Shown: positions 1 to 9,077, counted from the first letter of the stretch. The stretch is DNA of 64,000 bases from Alphaproteobacteria bacterium (GCA_017302165.1 JAFLCW010000001.1:372001-436000), one strand, 5' to 3'. Made by a program: numbers and translations. Notes: generated by a model not told the origin, from the sequence alone.

Positions 1-626
1 CTAATTTTACGCCAGAACAACTGGAATCTGCGCGTAAGTTGTTCGCAGGGTCTTGTGATTTTTTTTGGGGGGCGAGTGCGCCAGATAATCTGCCGCCGAT
101 GGAATATCCTGAAATTGCCTTAGCCGGCCGCTCGAACGTGGGCAAGTCATCCTTAATCAACGCGCTGACGAACCGGCTCACGCTGGCGCGCACATCGGAT
201 ACGCCCGGCCGCACCCAGCAACTGAATTTTTTTAATCTGGGTCATAAACTGGCTTTGGTGGATATGCCGGGTTATGGGTATGCCAAGGTATCAAAACAAC
301 AACGCCAGCAGTGGGATGACCTTATTTTTTCATACCTGCGCGGGCGATCAACCCTACGGTTTGTTCTATTGCTGGTGGATGGTCGGCATGGATTAAAGGA
401 TGTCGATTTACACGTGATGGATCTTTTGGATAAGGCCGCCGTGAATTACCGTCTTGTTTTTACCAAATCTGATAAATCGAGTGCATCTGATCTGGACAAG
501 ATGATATCGGTGACTGGCCAAACCTTGAAAAAACACCCAGCCGCCTACCCGGAAATTGTGACCACCAGTTCAGACACCGGAGCCGGTATTGAGACATTGC
601 GCGCGATTATCAGCGAGATTCAATAA
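1..626 (+). CDS. engB: Ribosome biogenesis GTPase EngB/YihA (5' partial)
   Basis: Small GTPase of the TrmE-Era-EngA-YihA class, needed for large ribosomal subunit assembly. The G1 loop GRSNVGKSS, the G3 motif DMPGYGYA and the G4 motif TKSD are all visible. The first TTG (base 39) is not the real start: the reading frame is open without a stop back to base 3 (NFTPEQLESARKLFAG...), and family members have such a lead-in. The gene therefore begins upstream of the window and is partial only because of the window edge. The 3' end overlaps the convergent minus-strand gene by 17 bases. Identification is secure. Confidence 0.95.
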   Translation, partial: NFTPEQLESARKLFAGSCDFFWGASAPDNLPPMEYPEIALAGRSNVGKSSLINALTNRLTLARTSDTPGRTQQLNFFNLGHKLALVDMPGYGYAKVSKQQRQQWDDLIFSYLRGRSTLRFVLLLVDGRHGLKDVDLHVMDLLDKAAVNYRLVFTKSDKSSASDLDKMISVTGQTLKKHPAAYPEIVTTSSDTGAGIETLRAIISEIQ

Positions 627-1299
627 CGGTAAAAAAGCTCCAGATATCCCCGGAGGTATTACTGACGCACAAAGCAATTTTCTGATCACATCCAGCACAA
701 ATAGCCGAGGTTAAGTCAGCATTAGCACCGCCCGTGTGCAGGGCTGTATCAATCAGATAATCTCTGAGATTACCGCTTCCGCCAATTGCAGGTATTACAT
801 CACTTCCGGTTAAATCCTTGTTGATTTTGGCGCACAAAGGCTGGCTGATCTGATGCGCGACCAACAGCACATCTTGAGCCGGCGTGCCAGACCATCCCAC
901 ATTGTTAAATCGGCCCATATACCATCCCGGCGAGGGGTCTGTATCCGTACCGATGAAAATCTTGGGGTCGATATTACCCGGGTTAAGTCCCCCACCTTCA
1001 GGGTGGAATACCTTGTGAATATGGCTTCCGGTGTCATAACTGGCCACGTTCGGCAGGAAAAATTGCAAGTCATCAACACTCGATCCAGACATGATCATTT
1101 TATTCACCGCGTCCTGTGCAGAAGCGGCATAGGATCTCATCCGCGTGGTTTCAAAATTTAACATGTCTTCGGTCATGTTTTCGCCGCTACTGCGCTCATT
1201 CTGGCGGCTTAAGATCATGGTTAAAGCCCCCAGCAACGCCAGCGCAATCAGGATATAAATCATGGCGTTCCCTTTTTCGGAAGGACAGCGATGGGACAT
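610..1299 (-). CDS. Type IV pilin-like / pseudopilin-like hypothetical protein
   Basis: 229 residues. The N-terminus carries a short basic and polar stretch (EKGNAM) followed by about 18 hydrophobic residues (IYILIALALLGALTMIL), the layout of a prepilin-like leader or single N-terminal anchor. The rest is polar with several cysteines near the end (SAICAGCDQKIALC), suggesting an exported disulfide-bonded domain. No canonical GFxxxE prepilin cleavage site is present, so processing by prepilin peptidase is uncertain. It is divergent from rmuC (about 60 bases between starts) and convergent with engB. I do not recognise a named family; function unknown. Confidence 0.7.
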   Translation of the reverse strand: MSHRCPSEKGNAMIYILIALALLGALTMILSRQNERSSGENMTEDMLNFETTRMRSYAASAQDAVNKMIMSGSSVDDLQFFLPNVASYDTGSHIHKVFHPEGGGLNPGNIDPKIFIGTDTDPSPGWYMGRFNNVGWSGTPAQDVLLVAHQISQPLCAKINKDLTGSDVIPAIGGSGNLRDYLIDTALHTGGANADLTSAICAGCDQKIALCVSNTSGDIWSFFTVIESR

Positions 1300-1358
1300 G
1301 CGAGGTGTTCTCCTTGCGTTCTAGGGGCAGGACGTTCTATAGTCTATCATTATATATC

Positions 1359-2609
1359 ATGACATATGCTTTTTCACTGCCTGAAATCACACTCGATCCC
1401 GTTTCCCTGATCATCGGGGCGGCGGCCGGATTTTTGTGTGCCTGCCTTTTGTCTTTGGGCTGGGTGATGGCGCAGGTCAAAAGACGTGCCGAACTTGAAG
1501 CACGTGTTCTGGCAGAAAAATCAGCCATGGATGACCATTTTCGCGTTCTGGCACAACAGGCTTTGCAGACAAACTCAGAACAGTTTTTATTTATGGCGCA
1601 GGAAAAGTTAAAATCTGCGCAAGGCGATGCCCGTCACGATCTGGATAAACGCACACAATCCATTTCAGATATGGTGAAACCGGTTGAAACCGTCCTCTCA
1701 CAGTTAAAATCCGCTGTAGACCAACTTCAAGGGACGGGCACCACTATCCGTCAGGATATGCAGGCTCTGGCCAAAGAAACGGCGCGATTGACCGGTGCCT
1801 TGAAGAACCCAGCCTCTCAAGGGAAGTGGGGTGAATTTGTTTTGGAGCGTTTACTAGACAAAGCCAACCTGATCAAAGGTATTCATTACGAAACGCAAGT
1901 ATCTTTGGCTGGGGAAGACGGTGCGCGTGCCCGGCCGGATGTGGTGATTTCACTCTCGGACGGGTTTCATATTATTGTGGATGCTAAGGCACCTATTTCT
2001 GAACTCATTGTTCGGCTGGATGAAGATTTATCAGAATCAGACCGCGCCGACATTCACATGAATATGGCACGTACGGTGCGCCAGCACGTGAAAGCGTTAT
2101 CGGTACGGGGATATCATCAAAAAACAGCCTCTCCGGATTTTGTGGTTTTATTTTTACCTTCAGAACAGGTTTTTTCGGCCGCCTTGATGGCAGACCCGCA
2201 TCTGGTTGATTACGCGGCAGAACATCAAGTCGTCATTGCCTCGCCGACCTTGATGCTTTCCCTTTTAAGGGTAGTGGGTTTAAGCTGGCGTCAGGTGGAA
2301 CTGGCCAAAAACGCCCAAGATATTTCGCGTCTGGGGGGAGAGTTACTTGAACGTATGTCGTCTTTTACCACGCATATGGCCAAGATCGGTAAAGGTCTGG
2401 AAGGGGCACTTGGATATTATAATAAGGCCGTCGGCGTTCTGGAATCGCGTGTTTTAGTGAGTGCCCGTAAGCTGAAAGATCTTCATGTCACCGGTACACA
2501 GGCAGATATTGATAGTCCCGCTATGATTGACGCCTCTCCCCGATCTTTGACTTTGACTGAAAATGAGATAGATACTGACACAGATAACACAACACAACGC
2601 TATGGCTGA
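1359..2609 (+). CDS. rmuC: DNA recombination protein RmuC homolog
   Basis: RmuC family: a membrane-anchored coiled-coil protein with a nuclease-like core, thought to limit inversions at repeats. One N-terminal transmembrane helix (SLIIGAAAGFLCACLLSLGW) is followed by a charged helical region, then the conserved core with QGKWGE, LERLL, RPDVVI, DAKAP and FLPSE. The frame is open further upstream, but the ATG at 1359 gives the normal start directly before the membrane helix (416 residues). The 3' end overlaps def by 8 bases, so rmuC, def, fmt and truA probably form one operon. Confidence 0.9.
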   Translation: MTYAFSLPEITLDPVSLIIGAAAGFLCACLLSLGWVMAQVKRRAELEARVLAEKSAMDDHFRVLAQQALQTNSEQFLFMAQEKLKSAQGDARHDLDKRTQSISDMVKPVETVLSQLKSAVDQLQGTGTTIRQDMQALAKETARLTGALKNPASQGKWGEFVLERLLDKANLIKGIHYETQVSLAGEDGARARPDVVISLSDGFHIIVDAKAPISELIVRLDEDLSESDRADIHMNMARTVRQHVKALSVRGYHQKTASPDFVVLFLPSEQVFSAALMADPHLVDYAAEHQVVIASPTLMLSLLRVVGLSWRQVELAKNAQDISRLGGELLERMSSFTTHMAKIGKGLEGALGYYNKAVGVLESRVLVSARKLKDLHVTGTQADIDSPAMIDASPRSLTLTENEIDTDTDNTTQRYG

Positions 2610-3129
2610 CACATATAAAATCATTATCGTTCCTGACCCCGTCCTGCGAGAAAAAGCACAGGCCGTGGAAACCTTGACAGATCCCTTAAGGACACAAATG
2701 GACCGCATGTTGGCCACCATGTATGAAGCGCCGGGCATTGGTCTTGCGGCCAATCAAGTGGGTTTGTTAAATCGTGTGGTGGTGATGGATATTGCTCAGC
2801 GCGAAGATCCTGGCACACGCCGTCCCATCTGTATGGTTAATCCAGAAATTATCTGGACATCTGAGGAGCCCAGTACATGGGAAGAGGGGTGTCTATCTAT
2901 CCCCGGACAATATGCCGAGGTTCAACGGCCAAAGGCGGTTCGTGTGAAATATATCGGATATGATGGCACGCCCCATGAAGATTATTTTGAAAATTTAGGC
3001 GCTCATTGTGTTCAACATGAAATCGATCATCTGAACGGTGTGTTGTTTGTGGATTATCTGTCATCTCTTAAACGGAATATGATTTTAAAGAAAGTCGAAA
3101 AAGCACAGCGTGCAGAAACGGTGCTGTGA
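2602..3129 (+). CDS. def: Peptide deformylase
   Basis: Removes the formyl group from the N-terminal methionine of new proteins. All three signature motifs are present: GIGLAANQVG (residues 45-54), EEGCLS (94-99, metal-binding Cys97) and QHEIDH (138-143, two metal-binding His and the catalytic Glu). Length 175 is normal. It overlaps rmuC at its start and fmt at its end. Def and Fmt act at opposite ends of the formyl-methionine cycle, and this pairing is very common in bacteria. Confidence 0.98.
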   Translation: MADTYKIIIVPDPVLREKAQAVETLTDPLRTQMDRMLATMYEAPGIGLAANQVGLLNRVVVMDIAQREDPGTRRPICMVNPEIIWTSEEPSTWEEGCLSIPGQYAEVQRPKAVRVKYIGYDGTPHEDYFENLGAHCVQHEIDHLNGVLFVDYLSSLKRNMILKKVEKAQRAETVL

Positions 3130-4082
3130 TGTCGGTGAACAGGATTCGCACGGCATTTATGGGGACGCCCGATGTTGTGGTGCCTGTGCTGGATAGTCTT
3201 TCTGCTTGCCCCTGCGTTGATCTGGTGGGTGTCTATACCCAGCCGCCCCGGCCAAAATCAAGGGGGAATCAGGTTCAACTGTCCCCCGTGCACGTCTGGG
3301 CGCAGGAAAGACAGATCCCTGTTTATCATCCGCTGAATTTCAAAAACGAACAAGATATTCAAGACTTCAAAAACCTACATCTTGATGTGGCGGTTGTCGC
3401 GGGATATGGACTGTTATTACCAGAACCAATTCTCAACGCGCCGCGTCAGGGATGTTTGAATATTCACCCCTCTATTTTACCGCGCTGGCGGGGGCCGTCC
3501 CCGATTCAATATACGATTTTATCGGGCGACAGGCAGACCGGGGTCTCAACCATGATTCTGGATCGCGGGATGGATACGGGGAATGTGATTGATCAAAAAA
3601 TCATACCACTTGATCTCACCGAAACAGCTCCCCAACTGAATGATATTCTCTGGCAAATGGGTGCAGAGATGATGTGTCAAACGCTTATGCAGATCAGCCG
3701 AGGAGAGCCTGTGGCGTCAACGCCTCAACCGTCCTCTGGCGTCACCTACAGCAAACTTTTGAAAAAAGAAGAAGGCCGGATTGATTGGCACCGTCCTGCC
3801 ACAGAGATTGACGCCCAGATCCGTGCGCTTACGCCATGGCCGGGCACATATTGTGAAAATGATTTGGGGGGGCGGTTCAAAATTATTGCGGCGGTAGTTT
3901 CTAAATCTATATCTGATTCGAGCATTTCTCCGCCGGGTACGGTTTTGGATTCAGCCGGTCATATTCAATGTGGCGATCAGAGCATTCTTCAGATTTTGAA
4001 AATCCAGCCTGATAATAAAAAACCCATGGATGTCGCCTCGGCAATCAATGGGGGATATCTGCGGGTGGGATACCTGTTATGA
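3129..4082 (+). CDS. fmt: Methionyl-tRNA formyltransferase
   Basis: Transfers a formyl group from 10-formyl-THF to Met-tRNA(fMet). It shows the formyltransferase signature with catalytic Asn/His (CLNIHPSILPRWRGPSPIQ), the downstream Asp in DRGMDTG, and the C-terminal tRNA-binding domain (TYSKLLKKEEGRIDW). A GTG three bases upstream is also in frame, but the ATG at 3129 overlaps the def stop as TGATG, the usual coupled arrangement, so I chose it. The end overlaps truA by ATGA. Confidence 0.97.
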   Translation: MSVNRIRTAFMGTPDVVVPVLDSLSACPCVDLVGVYTQPPRPKSRGNQVQLSPVHVWAQERQIPVYHPLNFKNEQDIQDFKNLHLDVAVVAGYGLLLPEPILNAPRQGCLNIHPSILPRWRGPSPIQYTILSGDRQTGVSTMILDRGMDTGNVIDQKIIPLDLTETAPQLNDILWQMGAEMMCQTLMQISRGEPVASTPQPSSGVTYSKLLKKEEGRIDWHRPATEIDAQIRALTPWPGTYCENDLGGRFKIIAAVVSKSISDSSISPPGTVLDSAGHIQCGDQSILQILKIQPDNKKPMDVASAINGGYLRVGYLL

Positions 4083-4849
4083 CGACGCGGTGGAAATTGA
4101 CCATAGAATATGACGGTACTGCTTATTCGGGCTGGCAACGTCAAGAATCAGGTATCCCGTCCGTTCAGGAAGATATTGAAACGGCCATCACCAAATTTTG
4201 TGGTCAGGATATCCGGCTTCATGTCGCTGGTCGCACGGATGCCGGTGTTCATGCCCGGGGTCAGGTCGCCCATTTTGATCTGGACTACGGCACGAGATCT
4301 TTAACGGGGTTTGATCTGGCGAAAGCATTGAACGCGCATTTGAAACCCGCGCGGGTGGCGATCCTGAAGGCTGAATCGGTATCCCCTGATTTTCATGCCC
4401 GGTTTTCGGCCAAAAATAAATTATATACGTATCGTTTGATCTGCCGGAGTGCCCCCCCCGCGTTAGATCAGGGATTAGCATGGACCATGCCGCATATTCT
4501 GGATGTACCCGCGATGTCACAGGCCGCACAGGTTTTGTTGGGTCAACATGACTTTTCAACTTTTCGTGATTCAAACTGTCAGGCTAAATCTCCTATTAAA
4601 ACACTGGATCGTTTTGATTTTGAAACCCGAATCTATGACCTATCCGGCGGTGTTGAGATTTTATGCCATGTTGAAGGCCGTTCTTTCTTGCATCATCAAG
4701 TACGAAATATGGTAGGAACGCTTGCGCTGGTCGGTAAGGGAAAATGGACGACACAAGACATGGTCGACGCGCTGACCGCCTGTGACCGGACGCGGGGCGG
4801 GATGACGGCTCCGGCGCAGGGGCTTTATTTGGTGCGGGTTGATTATTAG
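4079..4849 (+). CDS. truA: tRNA pseudouridine(38-40) synthase
   Basis: TruA converts U38-U40 in the anticodon arm to pseudouridine. The catalytic Asp is in AGRTDAGVHARGQ (Asp53), and the conserved FLHHQVRNMVGTL segment is near the C-terminus. It starts at the ATGA overlap with the fmt stop, consistent with translational coupling. Its 256 residues are normal. It is the last gene of the rmuC-def-fmt-truA run; the next gene is on the opposite strand. Confidence 0.97.
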   Translation: MTTRWKLTIEYDGTAYSGWQRQESGIPSVQEDIETAITKFCGQDIRLHVAGRTDAGVHARGQVAHFDLDYGTRSLTGFDLAKALNAHLKPARVAILKAESVSPDFHARFSAKNKLYTYRLICRSAPPALDQGLAWTMPHILDVPAMSQAAQVLLGQHDFSTFRDSNCQAKSPIKTLDRFDFETRIYDLSGGVEILCHVEGRSFLHHQVRNMVGTLALVGKGKWTTQDMVDALTACDRTRGGMTAPAQGLYLVRVDY

Positions 4850-4854
4850 GTGAT

Positions 4855-4890
4855 AAAAAACCCCTTCGTGCGAGGGGTCACACGAAGGGG
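4855..4890 (-). terminator. Rho-independent terminator for the minus-strand operon
   Basis: Perfect 10-bp inverted repeat CCCCTTCGTG (4861-4870) / CACGAAGGGG (4881-4890) with a 10-base loop. The A-run at 4855-4860 becomes a U-run after the hairpin on the minus strand, so it ends minus-strand transcription coming from the 5161-4934 gene and dapE. There is no T-run on the plus side for truA. Confidence 0.8.
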
Positions 4891-4897
4891 CGAGATA

Positions 4898-4932
4898 TCA
4901 GGGCTTCCGAGGGGGAAAGGAAGAAGCCCTGA
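4898..4932 (-). other. Second inverted repeat ahead of the terminator
   Basis: TCAGGGCTTC (4899-4908) and GAAGCCCTGA (4922-4931) form a 10-bp stem with a 13-base loop. It sits directly after the stop of the small minus-strand gene and before the U-tract terminator. It lacks a U-run, so it may stabilise the mRNA 3' end or act as an extra pause hairpin. Confidence 0.5.
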
Positions 4933-4933
4933 G

Positions 4934-5161
4934 TTAAACTGGATCTTTCTGGGTGCCCATATATTGTTGCACCATCATCATGGATAGCCACGCATCCAAG
5001 GGAATATGTGCTGTTTTCTTCCAGCGTTTTTTCTGGGCGGTGCTGAGCGTATGTGCTACCAACTTCTCGGCGCAGTCGCGTGATCCGCATAAACGTTCAC
5101 CATATTTCATTAAATCAGAAATATGCGGGGCAAATTCAATATCGGCAGTTATCTGTGTCAT
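4934..5161 (-). CDS. Small protein resembling sigma factor region 2
   Basis: 75 residues, probably real: it follows dapE on the same strand and is closed by a terminator. The sequence reads like region 2 of ECF sigma factors or the PhyR sigma-like domain: LMKYGERLCGSRDCAEKLV, then TL..A, then PLDAWLSMMM, which parallels L..yA..L.Gs..DAeDLVQ.TL..A.......LraWLf.i. Region 4 is absent. This is pattern matching by eye, not a domain search. Possible roles include an anti-anti-sigma-like decoy or an unrelated helical protein. Start at 5161 chosen for AGTAGG upstream. Confidence 0.6.
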   Translation of the reverse strand: MTQITADIEFAPHISDLMKYGERLCGSRDCAEKLVAHTLSTAQKKRWKKTAHIPLDAWLSMMMVQQYMGTQKDPV

Positions 5162-5253
5162 GGCGTTTTTTCCTACTTAAAAATGAATGTAGGGGCCAAT
5201 TGCAGAAGGGAAAGGGTGAAAAAGTGATGATTTCGTGATTTATTAAGGCAAAA

Positions 5254-6411
5254 TCATGTCATCTTGAAATAACGCACGATGATCTCGTGATAGATATCGG
5301 TGAGTTGGTACAGGATATCAATGTCGATATGTTCATCAACATGATGAATGGTTTTGCTTAAGGCACCAAATTCGACGACCGGGCAATAACGTGAGATAAA
5401 CCGGGCATCCGACGTCCCGCCGCCTGTATTCCCTTGAGTGTTTTGGCCGGTTTTTTCCCGGATGACCGACAACACCAGATCAACCCAGGAGCCCGGCGGT
5501 GTCCGGAAGCTCTCCGCATTCCCCCAAAGCCTGACGTCATAGGGTACGTGTGCCTGATTCAAAAGGGCGTGAATTTTTTGTTTCAGACTGTCAGACGTCC
5601 ACTGGTCATTAAACCGGATATTAAAATAAGCCTCAGCTTTGGCGGGGATGATATTCATGGCTGTGTTACCAACATCCACTGTGGTGATTTCAAGGTTCGT
5701 CGCCGGAAAAAAAGCATTACCTGTATCAAAAACATGCGACGTTAAGGCAGAGAGCAGGCGTATGAGTTTGGGCACCGGGTTGTCGGCAAAATGGGGGTTG
5801 GCCACATGTCCTTGCTTACCTGTCACAACAAGATGACCGTTTAACGAGCCACGCCGACCCACACGCACCGATTCGCCGAAGAGGGAAGGATTGCTGGGCT
5901 CCCCCACCAGACACACGTCCGGGATATGTCCGTGATGTGACATCCATTGCAATACACGAACGGTGCCGTTGACCGATTCGGCTTCTTCGTCCCCGGTGAT
6001 CAGGAAGCTGATGGATCCGGGCGTTTTACTATGGGTTAAATATCGGGAAACCGCGGCTAAAAAGGCGCAGTTCCCCCCTTTCATGTCACAGGCTCCCCGG
6101 CCATAGATTTTGCCGTTGGCAATCTCTCCGCCAAACGGGGCATATGTCCACCCTGTCACATCTCCCGCAGGGACAACATCCGTGTGTCCGGCGTAACAGA
6201 TATGGGGACCGGTACTACCCAGGCGGGCAAAGAAATTCTGAACGGGATACGTGCCGCCGTTTCCCTCAAACGGAAGATCATAGATCGTGAACCCCATTTT
6301 CTGAAGATAGGTTTTCAAATGCGCCTGCGCCCCCTTGTCATGGGGGGTCACGGATTCAAACCGGATCTGTTCTTGGGTCAGGCTTACGGGGTCGAGGGGG
6401 GTGGAAGACAT
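5254..6411 (-). CDS. dapE: Succinyl-diaminopimelate desuccinylase
   Basis: Zn-dependent M20 peptidase-family enzyme that removes succinate from N-succinyl-LL-diaminopimelate in lysine and peptidoglycan precursor synthesis. Motifs visible: GHTDVVPAGD (metal His and catalytic Asp), GACDMKGG (bridging Asp), TGDEEAES (catalytic Glu) and a C-terminal His in IHHVDEH. The open frame extends 37 codons upstream, but those residues do not look like DapE; MSSTPLDPVSLTQEQIRF at 6411 matches family starts. It begins inside the last 28 bases of the upstream gene, so translation is probably coupled. dapD lies upstream in the same orientation. Confidence 0.95.
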   Translation of the reverse strand: MSSTPLDPVSLTQEQIRFESVTPHDKGAQAHLKTYLQKMGFTIYDLPFEGNGGTYPVQNFFARLGSTGPHICYAGHTDVVPAGDVTGWTYAPFGGEIANGKIYGRGACDMKGGNCAFLAAVSRYLTHSKTPGSISFLITGDEEAESVNGTVRVLQWMSHHGHIPDVCLVGEPSNPSLFGESVRVGRRGSLNGHLVVTGKQGHVANPHFADNPVPKLIRLLSALTSHVFDTGNAFFPATNLEITTVDVGNTAMNIIPAKAEAYFNIRFNDQWTSDSLKQKIHALLNQAHVPYDVRLWGNAESFRTPPGSWVDLVLSVIREKTGQNTQGNTGGGTSDARFISRYCPVVEFGALSKTIHHVDEHIDIDILYQLTDIYHEIIVRYFKMT

Positions 6412-7619
6412 ATCCCAATTTGACGAGAATTTATATCTTTTGGCAAGAGTCTTTCCGGGTAATATGCCTGATAAGGCTTGAAGGCTGGAAGAATAGCGCA
6501 GAAAAGAATATCCCGGAACCAATTATCTTTTTTAGCCAAAAAAGCATTAGATGTTTCATGCAGACGTTCCAGAAAAATACAATCCGCCCGGAACGCAGGC
6601 GGAATATGTTGAAAAGGTTTTAGTCTGTCCTTTTTCATGTAACGTGCGATATCTATGGCGGGTGCGTTGGATGGTTTATTAATAGGATTTCTTTGGTAAT
6701 AATTCAGGGTTTCCATGATCACCAGATTTACCCCTAACAGGGCATCCACTGCTTTAATCGATTTTTTGAATGCCGGAAAAGCGTTCATCAAAAGGGCATC
6801 TGTCGCCGTGCGGCCAAATAACTGACGTCGTTCATCGGCATAATCACGCCGTTGATCCAGATGAGCTGGGCTGAAGCTATCAATACGTGTCGGGGTCGAT
6901 GTCCCTTCAATTGAATCGAGATATTTGGCCAAGCACGCCAAAGGATGTGCGATCAGGTTTCCTAAATATTGATTCATATCCCCATCAAAACGCCGTGAAT
7001 ATATGTGTTTACCTGTTGTGTCTTTTTTCGGGAATCTGTTTTCATCCAATACAGCTATTTTTCGCGACATACGGTCGGCGATATCAATGATCAAGGGAAC
7101 TTGATTATTTAATGTCTTAAATTCATCTTGATTGATGACGCCTTGATCTTTTAATTCTTGGACACGTTCATAAAGTGCCTGTGTGATTTCATGATGGGTT
7201 TTGGCAAAATCTTCTAGACTGTCATGACGTAGAATCGCCGCGACCATGACATCCATGCCGCCATAAGGGGCGAGCTCCTTTAAGGAGAGGGTCTCGCTTC
7301 GAACCAAGGCAACAAAAGTTAAAATTTGCCGAAGCTCGTGATACCAGTTCGGAGTCTCTTTATCTCGACGAAGAGAATATTCCCCCATTTTTTCTTCTTC
7401 TAGCAAAACTTCCAGACTTTTTTGAGAAAGAAAAAAACGATTTTCCCCTATAAAATCTCTGAAGGCATTTAGGGCGTTGAGTTCATTGTCACGGGTCAAA
7501 GAGGCACGAGTGGATTCAAAATCCAGCGCCGTCATCAGCTGGTCAATCGACTCAAAAAGCCGGCCTTGCTCAGGCGCGGCGCCGCCGCTGTTAAATGCTA
7601 ATTTTGGATCTGTAAGCAT
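6384..7619 (-). CDS. HD-domain-like hypothetical protein between dapD and dapE
   Basis: About 411 residues, soluble and mostly helical. VAAILRHDSLEDFAKTHHE resembles the HD pair of RelA/SpoT-type hydrolases (ALLHDTVED), and IADRMSRK plus a later segment with HPLACLAKYLDSIEGT resemble their downstream conserved helices. The match is partial, and I see no synthetase, TGS or ACT domain. The start at 7619 was chosen because AAGGG lies 8 bases before it; longer starts to 7661 are possible. A hairpin covers that Shine-Dalgarno sequence. Position between two lysine/peptidoglycan genes suggests co-expression, not a proven role. Confidence 0.75.
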   Translation of the reverse strand: MLTDPKLAFNSGGAAPEQGRLFESIDQLMTALDFESTRASLTRDNELNALNAFRDFIGENRFFLSQKSLEVLLEEEKMGEYSLRRDKETPNWYHELRQILTFVALVRSETLSLKELAPYGGMDVMVAAILRHDSLEDFAKTHHEITQALYERVQELKDQGVINQDEFKTLNNQVPLIIDIADRMSRKIAVLDENRFPKKDTTGKHIYSRRFDGDMNQYLGNLIAHPLACLAKYLDSIEGTSTPTRIDSFSPAHLDQRRDYADERRQLFGRTATDALLMNAFPAFKKSIKAVDALLGVNLVIMETLNYYQRNPINKPSNAPAIDIARYMKKDRLKPFQHIPPAFRADCIFLERLHETSNAFLAKKDNWFRDILFCAILPAFKPYQAYYPERLLPKDINSRQIGICLPPPSTP

Positions 7620-7625
7620 ACTCAT

Positions 7626-7646
7626 AACCCTTGATTTCCAAGGGTT
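7626..7646 (-). promoter_or_regulatory. Leader hairpin covering the Shine-Dalgarno of the HD-like gene
   Basis: Perfect 8-bp inverted repeat AACCCTTG (7626-7633) / CAAGGGTT (7639-7646) with a 5-base loop. On the minus-strand mRNA one arm contains the AAGGG that would serve as the ribosome binding site for the start at 7619, so folding could hide it. Regulation is an inference. Confidence 0.45.
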
Positions 7647-7722
7647 ATAGCGATAGCCCACCCAAAAATCAACAAATTATGAAAATTATTACCAAATTAT
7701 TTTTATATTAAATAAACCTGAA

Positions 7723-8556
7723 TTAATCGCGCAAAAGCTCATTAATGCCTGTTTTGGATCGTGTTTTGGCATCTACGCGTTTGACAATCACCGCGCAAGC
7801 CAGAGCCGGTGCCGGGGATCCGTCCATGAGACTTCGCCCCGCTGAAGGCAGGGTGCCGGGGATCACCACGCTATAGGCGGGCACACGGCCATAAAAAATA
7901 TCGCCGCTATTCCGGTCGATAATTTTGGTCGAGGCGCCCAAAAAGACCCCCATCGACAAGACAGACCCTTCTTCGACAATCACGCCTTCCGCGACTTCGG
8001 ATCTGGCGCCGATAAACACATTATCTTCAATAATCACAGGGTTAGCCTGAAGCGGCTCTAGAACACCGCCAATCCCGACGCCGCCGGAGATGTGACAATT
8101 TTTACCAATCTGGGCGCAAGATCCCACCGTTGACCAGGTATCAATCATGGTGCCTTCACCCACATAGGCGCCGACATTGATAAAAGAGGGCATAAGAACA
8201 ACGCTGGGCGCAATAAAAGCCGAGCGGCGCACGATACAATTAGGTACCGCACGAAAACCTGCCTGCGCGAACTGATCCGGTGTCCAGCTTTCAAATTTAG
8301 ACGCGACCTTATCCCACCAGACTGACCCCCCCGGCCCCCCGGATATGGGCGTCAGGGGTTGAAGCCGGAAAGAGAGGAGTACCGCCTTTTTGATCCATTG
8401 ATGAACCGTCCACGTGCCGTTTATCTTTTCGGCGACGCGCAGTTGGCCGGCATCTAGATCAGATAAAACCTGATTCACGGCGGATTCGGCCGGGTCACCC
8501 GCGACGATTTGGTGTCTATTTTCCCAAGCGGTATCAATGATGGATTGAAGGGTCAT
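7723..8556 (-). CDS. dapD: 2,3,4,5-tetrahydropyridine-2,6-dicarboxylate N-succinyltransferase
   Basis: Catalyses succinylation of tetrahydrodipicolinate, the first step of the succinylase branch of diaminopimelate synthesis; DapE, encoded two genes downstream, removes the group. The left-handed beta-helix hexapeptide repeats are clear ([31 protein letters not shown], [11 protein letters not shown]). Length 277 is standard. The start overlaps the stop of the ion channel gene by 4 bases (ATGA), so the two are probably co-transcribed. Confidence 0.97.
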   Translation of the reverse strand: MTLQSIIDTAWENRHQIVAGDPAESAVNQVLSDLDAGQLRVAEKINGTWTVHQWIKKAVLLSFRLQPLTPISGGPGGSVWWDKVASKFESWTPDQFAQAGFRAVPNCIVRRSAFIAPSVVLMPSFINVGAYVGEGTMIDTWSTVGSCAQIGKNCHISGGVGIGGVLEPLQANPVIIEDNVFIGARSEVAEGVIVEEGSVLSMGVFLGASTKIIDRNSGDIFYGRVPAYSVVIPGTLPSAGRSLMDGSPAPALACAVIVKRVDAKTRSKTGINELLRD

Positions 8557-9035
8557 CTCTCGTTTCCTGTTTTTTTGATTTTATCATCTTCGTACAATTT
8601 AGATATGATTTCAAAAATAAAAGCCGTGCTCCACCCGAATAAAATAAATCCGTTGGCGGCTTCGAAACTTGATAATAAACGCCATTCTGGCGAAAGCACA
8701 ATATCCCCGAACCCAACGGTCGTGAATGAAACGGTCGAAAAATATAAGGCTGTCTCAAAATTCTTTAAAACATCATGTTCAAAGTAAAAATATAACGCTG
8801 CCCAAATCCATATTTGAATTATATGTGCCAGAAAAACCCCTAAAACCGTCACGATCAGCATGGGAATTTTCCACCCCCGCCTGAATAGATGAAACATCCG
8901 GGGTCCGATTTTCTCCAGCAAAACCAACAGACGATCTGTGGCGATGGCATGGATGGTCACCGTAATCGCAATCATGAAACAGCCAATGAATAAATGGGAT
9001 AAAAACATGATGAAAATGTACTTTCTGTCTAGCAC
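8553..9035 (-). CDS. Two-transmembrane potassium channel-like protein
   Basis: 160 residues with hydrophobic helices near residues 8-30, 55-82 and 120-145, and a pore loop with the selectivity filter FTTVGFGD, as in Ion_trans_2 channels. A C-terminal charged tail ([15 protein letters not shown]) follows the last helix; no RCK/TrkA regulatory domain is present. It heads the minus-strand run to dapD and dapE and is divergent from the FemAB-like gene, with 42 bases between starts. Start alternatives at 9035 and 9008 cannot be separated by eye. Confidence 0.85.
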   Translation of the reverse strand: MLDRKYIFIMFLSHLFIGCFMIAITVTIHAIATDRLLVLLEKIGPRMFHLFRRGWKIPMLIVTVLGVFLAHIIQIWIWAALYFYFEHDVLKNFETALYFSTVSFTTVGFGDIVLSPEWRLLSSFEAANGFILFGWSTAFIFEIISKLYEDDKIKKTGNER

Positions 9036-9077
9036 CGTCTAGAGTGCATCAGGTCACCTGGGAGTACAAGTCCGAAC

